A stretch of 17,761 bases of DNA from an uncultured Eubacteriales bacterium. GTDB taxonomy: Bacteria; Bacillota; Clostridia; Oscillospirales; Acutalibacteraceae. Position 1 is the first letter of the stretch, and every line of letters starts with the position of its first letter. Under the pieces are notes generated by a model. The model was not told the origin of the DNA. It saw only the letters and a list, made by a program, of their open reading frames with translations, and made no database searches. The translations under genes and the position numbers were made by a program. The DNA lies in contig CAQBRY010000032.1 of assembly GCA_948762645.1 (NCBI GenBank), forward strand, positions 1-17,761, written 5' to 3'. Below, piece by piece: positions 14,421-17,761 of this stretch.

Positions 14421-16493
14421 CTATCTTTTTAAACTAATATTAAAATTCTTATTTAGCAAGTTTAAAAATTTATTTTCTATTTCGCTAATCTCTTCAGAAG
14501 TTAACGTAGACTTATCGCTACAATATTCTACTTCATACAGTACCGCATGACTATCAGAAGAAATATTTTTATCGCAGTAAATATCTTTAACTATCACCGA
14601 TCTTACCAGCTCACTCGATTCTTTAATTTCACTTACAATACACTTTGATAAAATATCTTTTCTACATAATAAATTGTAATATCTCTTAATGCTTGGAAAT
14701 TTAGATTCAAACTGAAGTAATTTATTTTTACTATTAAAATATTCAATGTAAATTTCAAGGTAAAATATTTTATCTTTTACTAACTTTAAATTTTGAATAT
14801 TTTTTAAATCTTGTTTTTTTATTTCTCCCAAAAATCCTATTCTTACGCCATCTTCATTTATAATACTATATCCAGAGTTATCTTCAAAAAATGGATATTC
14901 TTCTTGTTTCAGATCAAAACTCTGACCAAATTCATTAAAAAGTATATTTACATAATTTAAAAGATCATAATAACTATATTTTATGTCTTTATCTATTCCC
15001 CATCCACGGTCTAATCTATTTCCGGATAATATAATACCTATAGTATCTATTTCTTTGCACCCGGTATCTTGCGTTTCATCTTTAAAATATGTTCTGCCAA
15101 TTTCAAAAAGAGATAAATCAGTATTATTTCGAGAATAGTTATATGATAAGCTACCAAGCAAAGAATAGATTAATGTTGGTCTCATTAAGCAATACATTGG
15201 AGAAATAGGATTTTGAAGTTTTAAGTCAGAATATAAAAAGTGATCTTTTTTTATTCCTAAAAATTTTGTAATGTCCTCGGGAATGAAAGCGTAGTTTATA
15301 ACTTCATTAAATCCCAGACCTACAAGCATATTCCTTAAAACATCTATATTGTCCCATATATAATTTTTATTATACTGCACCTGAATAGTGGGCATTATTG
15401 GCTTTATGTTATCATATCCATATATTCTAGCTATTTCCTCGATAATATCGACTTCTTTTAATACGTCTAATCTATATGATGGAGATGTTACATCAACACT
15501 ATCTTCTCCATTTTTTATACATTTAAAATCATATTTTTCTAAAAGTGTTATCATCCGGTCAACAGTTAAATTACATCCTATTAATTCATTTGCTCTTGAA
15601 CCCCTTAAAGTCAATATATTATCTTGAACCTTGTTTGGATAATAATCAAAATATATGTCATACATCTTTCCTTGGCATATTTCTATAACCTTTTTTGCAC
15701 ATATATAGGCTATATCTTTAGCACTATTAATATTTATACCGCGCTCAAATCTAAATGATGACGGAGTAGATATTTTCATACGCCTAGATGTAAGTCTAAC
15801 GCTTATTTCATCAAATATTGCAGATTCAAGTAATATATTTTTAGTATTGGTATCTACAGTAGAAGATTCCGTACCAATGATTCCTGCTACGCATAGGACT
15901 TTACTGTCATCTGATATCACTATATCCCCTTTTTTTATCTGGGCTTCTTTATTTCCTAAAGTAACAATTTTACTATCAGCATTTGACTTACATACTTTTA
16001 TAGTATTTCCTGATATTTTATCGATATCGTAGGTATGCATCGGCTGACCAAGTTCCAACATAACATAATTAGCTATGTCAACCACAGCGTTTACACAGTT
16101 AACTCCTAATTCTTCCAACCTATTTTTTATATATTCCGGAGTAGAAACTGTATTGTCAATACCATTAATTATTATTCCTGAAAAACGTCTGCATGAATTA
16201 TCATTTGCAAATTCAATATTTATTGGAAATGAATTATTGTCTTCTTTTAAGTTAGCCTTTTCTATCTTAGGAATACTCAAACTTTTAAAAGCACAGACCT
16301 CTCTTGCTATTCCAATATGCGAAAGCATATCTGCCCTGTTGGCCTTTACCTCAATAGTTATAACTCTATCACTACCCAAATTTTGCTCTGACTTTACCTC
16401 AAATCCTTGTAAATTAAGTATATTAAAAAGTTCGTCCGGAGTTAATTCGCCCCCGCACAATTCATTTAACCAATTGAAAGAAAATTTAAACAT
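14421..16493 (-). CDS. pheT: Phenylalanine-tRNA ligase beta subunit, lacking the N-terminal tRNA-binding OB domain
   Basis: With PheS it forms the alpha2beta2 enzyme that charges tRNA-Phe; the beta subunit holds the editing site and tRNA-contacting domains. The protein has 690 residues, against about 790-800 in most bacteria. The first 35 residues (SFNWLNELCGG to LQGFEVKS) match the usual start. At about residue 43-60 the sequence passes straight to TIEVKANRADMLSHIGIAREV, which in typical PheT follows the EMAP/OB tRNA-binding domain. The B3/B4 editing region (about 90-250, VVDIANYVMLELGQPMH and SFRFERG), B5 (about 290-360), catalytic-like core (about 375-590) and FDX-ACB domain (598-690) are all present. 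The frame is intact, so this is a clean domain absence rather than a pseudogene. AAGGGGG precedes the ATG; the gene follows pheS after 24 bp. Confidence 0.94.
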   Translation of the reverse strand: MFKFSFNWLNELCGGELTPDELFNILNLQGFEVKSEQNLGSDRVITIEVKANRADMLSHIGIAREVCAFKSLSIPKIEKANLKEDNNSFPINIEFANDNSCRRFSGIIINGIDNTVSTPEYIKNRLEELGVNCVNAVVDIANYVMLELGQPMHTYDIDKISGNTIKVCKSNADSKIVTLGNKEAQIKKGDIVISDDSKVLCVAGIIGTESSTVDTNTKNILLESAIFDEISVRLTSRRMKISTPSSFRFERGININSAKDIAYICAKKVIEICQGKMYDIYFDYYPNKVQDNILTLRGSRANELIGCNLTVDRMITLLEKYDFKCIKNGEDSVDVTSPSYRLDVLKEVDIIEEIARIYGYDNIKPIMPTIQVQYNKNYIWDNIDVLRNMLVGLGFNEVINYAFIPEDITKFLGIKKDHFLYSDLKLQNPISPMYCLMRPTLIYSLLGSLSYNYSRNNTDLSLFEIGRTYFKDETQDTGCKEIDTIGIILSGNRLDRGWGIDKDIKYSYYDLLNYVNILFNEFGQSFDLKQEEYPFFEDNSGYSIINEDGVRIGFLGEIKKQDLKNIQNLKLVKDKIFYLEIYIEYFNSKNKLLQFESKFPSIKRYYNLLCRKDILSKCIVSEIKESSELVRSVIVKDIYCDKNISSDSHAVLYEVEYCSDKSTLTSEEISEIENKFLNLLNKNFNISLKR

Positions 16494-16517
16494 ATATTAT
16501 TTCCCCCTTTCTTACCT

Positions 16518-17531
16518 TTATAGTTGCTTCCAAAGACTAATGTCATTTTCGTATATTTTACGTATCTCACCTAAATCATAATATATGAGAGCTAATCTAT
16601 TGAGGCCCAGACCAAATGCAAAACCAGTATATTTTTCGCTGTCATATCCAACACCTTCAAGTACGTTTGGATGAACCATACCGGACCCTAAAACTGTTAT
16701 CCAACCAGATCCACCGCATGTCCTGCAACCTTTTTTATTACATTTTGTACAAGACATATCTATAGCAGCACTAGGTTCCGTATACGGATAGTACGTCGGT
16801 CTGAATCTAACATCCACGTGATCTCCAAAAACCTCTTTTAATAATTTTATTAAAACTGCTTTTAAATTTGCAAACGAGATTTTTTCACCCACCATTAATC
16901 CTTCAACTTGGTAAAACATCGGCGTATGTTGAGGGTCTATATCGTCTACACGATAAACTGTTCCAGGGGATATAATTTGTATTGGCGGAGATTTTTTTTG
17001 CATTGTCCTTATCTGTACAGAAGAAGTATGAGACCTTAAAAGTACGCTTGGAGATGATACATAAAACGTATCTTGCATATCTCTTGCAGGATGATGGGAC
17101 GGCATATTTAATTTTTCAAAATTATACTTATCAAGTTCTATTTCAGGTCCTTGTACTACGGAAAAACCCATATTTATAAATATTTTTTCCATTTTTTTAT
17201 ATAACTTTACAAGCGGATGGACCGTACCAAGTTTTATATTTTGCTTAAATATAGTAATATCATATTTATTAGTAGTATGTTCCTTATTAAATCTTTGTAA
17301 AGTATCTTCTATATTATTTTCTACAAATTTTTTAAATTCATTTATAGATTTACCTGCACTTTTCTTTTCTTCGACATCTATAATATTTTTTAAGTCAGCA
17401 TAAAGCACCTTAACATATTTTTTTAAATACTTTACATTAATATTCTGAATATCCTGAGTACTTTTAACATGTTTTAACTCATCCAAAAATTTAACTTTAT
17501 TTTCCTCGATACTTTTATTAATTCCCTGCAT
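16518..17531 (-). CDS. pheS: Phenylalanine-tRNA ligase alpha subunit
   Basis: Catalytic subunit of phenylalanyl-tRNA synthetase, a class II synthetase. The 337-residue protein has an N-terminal coiled-coil tRNA-binding region (about 1-95), then HHPARDMQDTFYV (146-158), LLRSHTSSVQIRTM (164-177), motif 2 around GTVYRVDDIDPQHTPMFYQVEG (190-211), FRPTYYPYTEPS (243-254), and motif 3 FAFGLGLNRLAL (304-315). A cysteine knuckle C261-C264-C269-C272 before GSGWI occurs in a subset of PheS proteins and may bind zinc. A G-rich ribosome binding site (AGGGGGG) precedes the ATG. It lies 26 bp after metK on the same strand, which leaves no room for the T-box leader that often controls pheST in Firmicutes. 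Confidence 0.97.
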   Translation of the reverse strand: MQGINKSIEENKVKFLDELKHVKSTQDIQNINVKYLKKYVKVLYADLKNIIDVEEKKSAGKSINEFKKFVENNIEDTLQRFNKEHTTNKYDITIFKQNIKLGTVHPLVKLYKKMEKIFINMGFSVVQGPEIELDKYNFEKLNMPSHHPARDMQDTFYVSSPSVLLRSHTSSVQIRTMQKKSPPIQIISPGTVYRVDDIDPQHTPMFYQVEGLMVGEKISFANLKAVLIKLLKEVFGDHVDVRFRPTYYPYTEPSAAIDMSCTKCNKKGCRTCGGSGWITVLGSGMVHPNVLEGVGYDSEKYTGFAFGLGLNRLALIYYDLGEIRKIYENDISLWKQL

Positions 17532-17557
17532 ATTTTACCCCCCTAATATAAATAATG

Positions 17558-17761
17558 TTATTTACATAATTTTTCAATGTAATTTTTTATTTCTTCTACT
17601 TTATCAAGATGTTCCCACTTAACATTTAAGTCTTCCCTTCCCATATGCCCGTAAACTGCAAGTTTAGAATATATCGGTGAAAGCAAATTAAACTGCTTTA
17701 TTATCGAAAGAGGTCTCAAATCAAATATATGTTTTGCTGCTTTTTCTAATACCTCATCCCC
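17558..17761 (-). CDS. metK: S-adenosylmethionine synthetase, C-terminal end (runs off the right edge)
   Basis: Makes S-adenosylmethionine from methionine and ATP. Only the last 67 residues are in the window, read on the minus strand to a TAA at 17560-17558. They contain HIFDLRPLSIIKQFNL, SPIYSKLAVYGHMGRED and KVEEIKNYI. These match the MetK C-terminus (FDLRP, then the AAYGHFGR-type motif and a final acidic helix); the family phenylalanine of GHFGR is methionine here. The stop lies 26 bp before the pheS start, so the genes are probably co-transcribed. Confidence 0.93.
   Translation of the reverse strand, partial: GDEVLEKAAKHIFDLRPLSIIKQFNLLSPIYSKLAVYGHMGREDLNVKWEHLDKVEEIKNYIEKLCK

Noticed and set aside
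14421..16493. pheT as a pseudogene because of its short length
   Set aside because: The frame is uninterrupted, all other domains are present in order, and it has a good ribosome binding site; only one domain is missing.
16075..16581. 168-codon plus-strand frame opposite pheT and the pheT/pheS junction
   Set aside because: It runs antisense to conserved PheT motifs and has no start signals; a shadow frame.
17532..17557. T-box or other riboswitch before pheS
   Set aside because: Only 26 bp lie between metK and pheS, and no T-box sequence is visible.

Overview
The window is AT-rich DNA from a low-GC Gram-positive bacterium, most likely an anaerobic member of the Clostridia/Tissierellia. This is inferred from strong purine-rich ribosome binding sites, several TTG starts, two lipoproteins, a DacF-like D,D-carboxypeptidase and short AT-rich intergenic gaps. 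No mobile elements, CRISPR arrays, rRNA or tRNA genes were seen. The genus cannot be fixed from the sequence alone.

Layout. At the left edge is the 5' part of pyruvate kinase (pyk, minus strand). Everything from 613 to 14374 then reads on the plus strand: family I inorganic pyrophosphatase (ppa), a D-Ala-D-Ala carboxypeptidase and a terminator; a six-gene enzyme cluster (2785-9263); radA; then, behind a separate promoter, glyA, a small lipoprotein of unknown function, a cyclophilin-type lipoprotein, rsmD and a coiled-coil protein. A hairpin terminator at 14382-14418 separates this from a minus-strand block at the right edge, transcribed in the order metK, pheS, pheT.

The part worth attention is 2634-9263. 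A promoter and a leader with a terminator-like hairpin (possible attenuator) precede six tightly packed genes: a SufS/CsdA-type PLP enzyme, a radical SAM protein with a SPASM/Twitch-like cysteine region, a glutamate-cysteine ligase (GCS2)-type ligase, a RimK/GshB-type ATP-grasp ligase, a class I amidotransferase-fold gamma-glutamyl hydrolase (peptidase C26), and a PaaK/CapK-type adenylate-forming enzyme. The logic suggested is a small-molecule pathway in which an amine or amino acid is gamma-glutamylated and/or joined to another amino acid, modified by radical and sulfur chemistry, and released from its gamma-glutamyl group; a carboxylate is separately activated as an acyl-adenylate. The product is unknown and I do not recognise the combination.

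The flanking genes are mostly housekeeping. One is unusual: PheT is about 100 residues shorter than the usual bacterial beta subunit because the N-terminal OB-fold tRNA-binding domain is absent in an otherwise intact frame.
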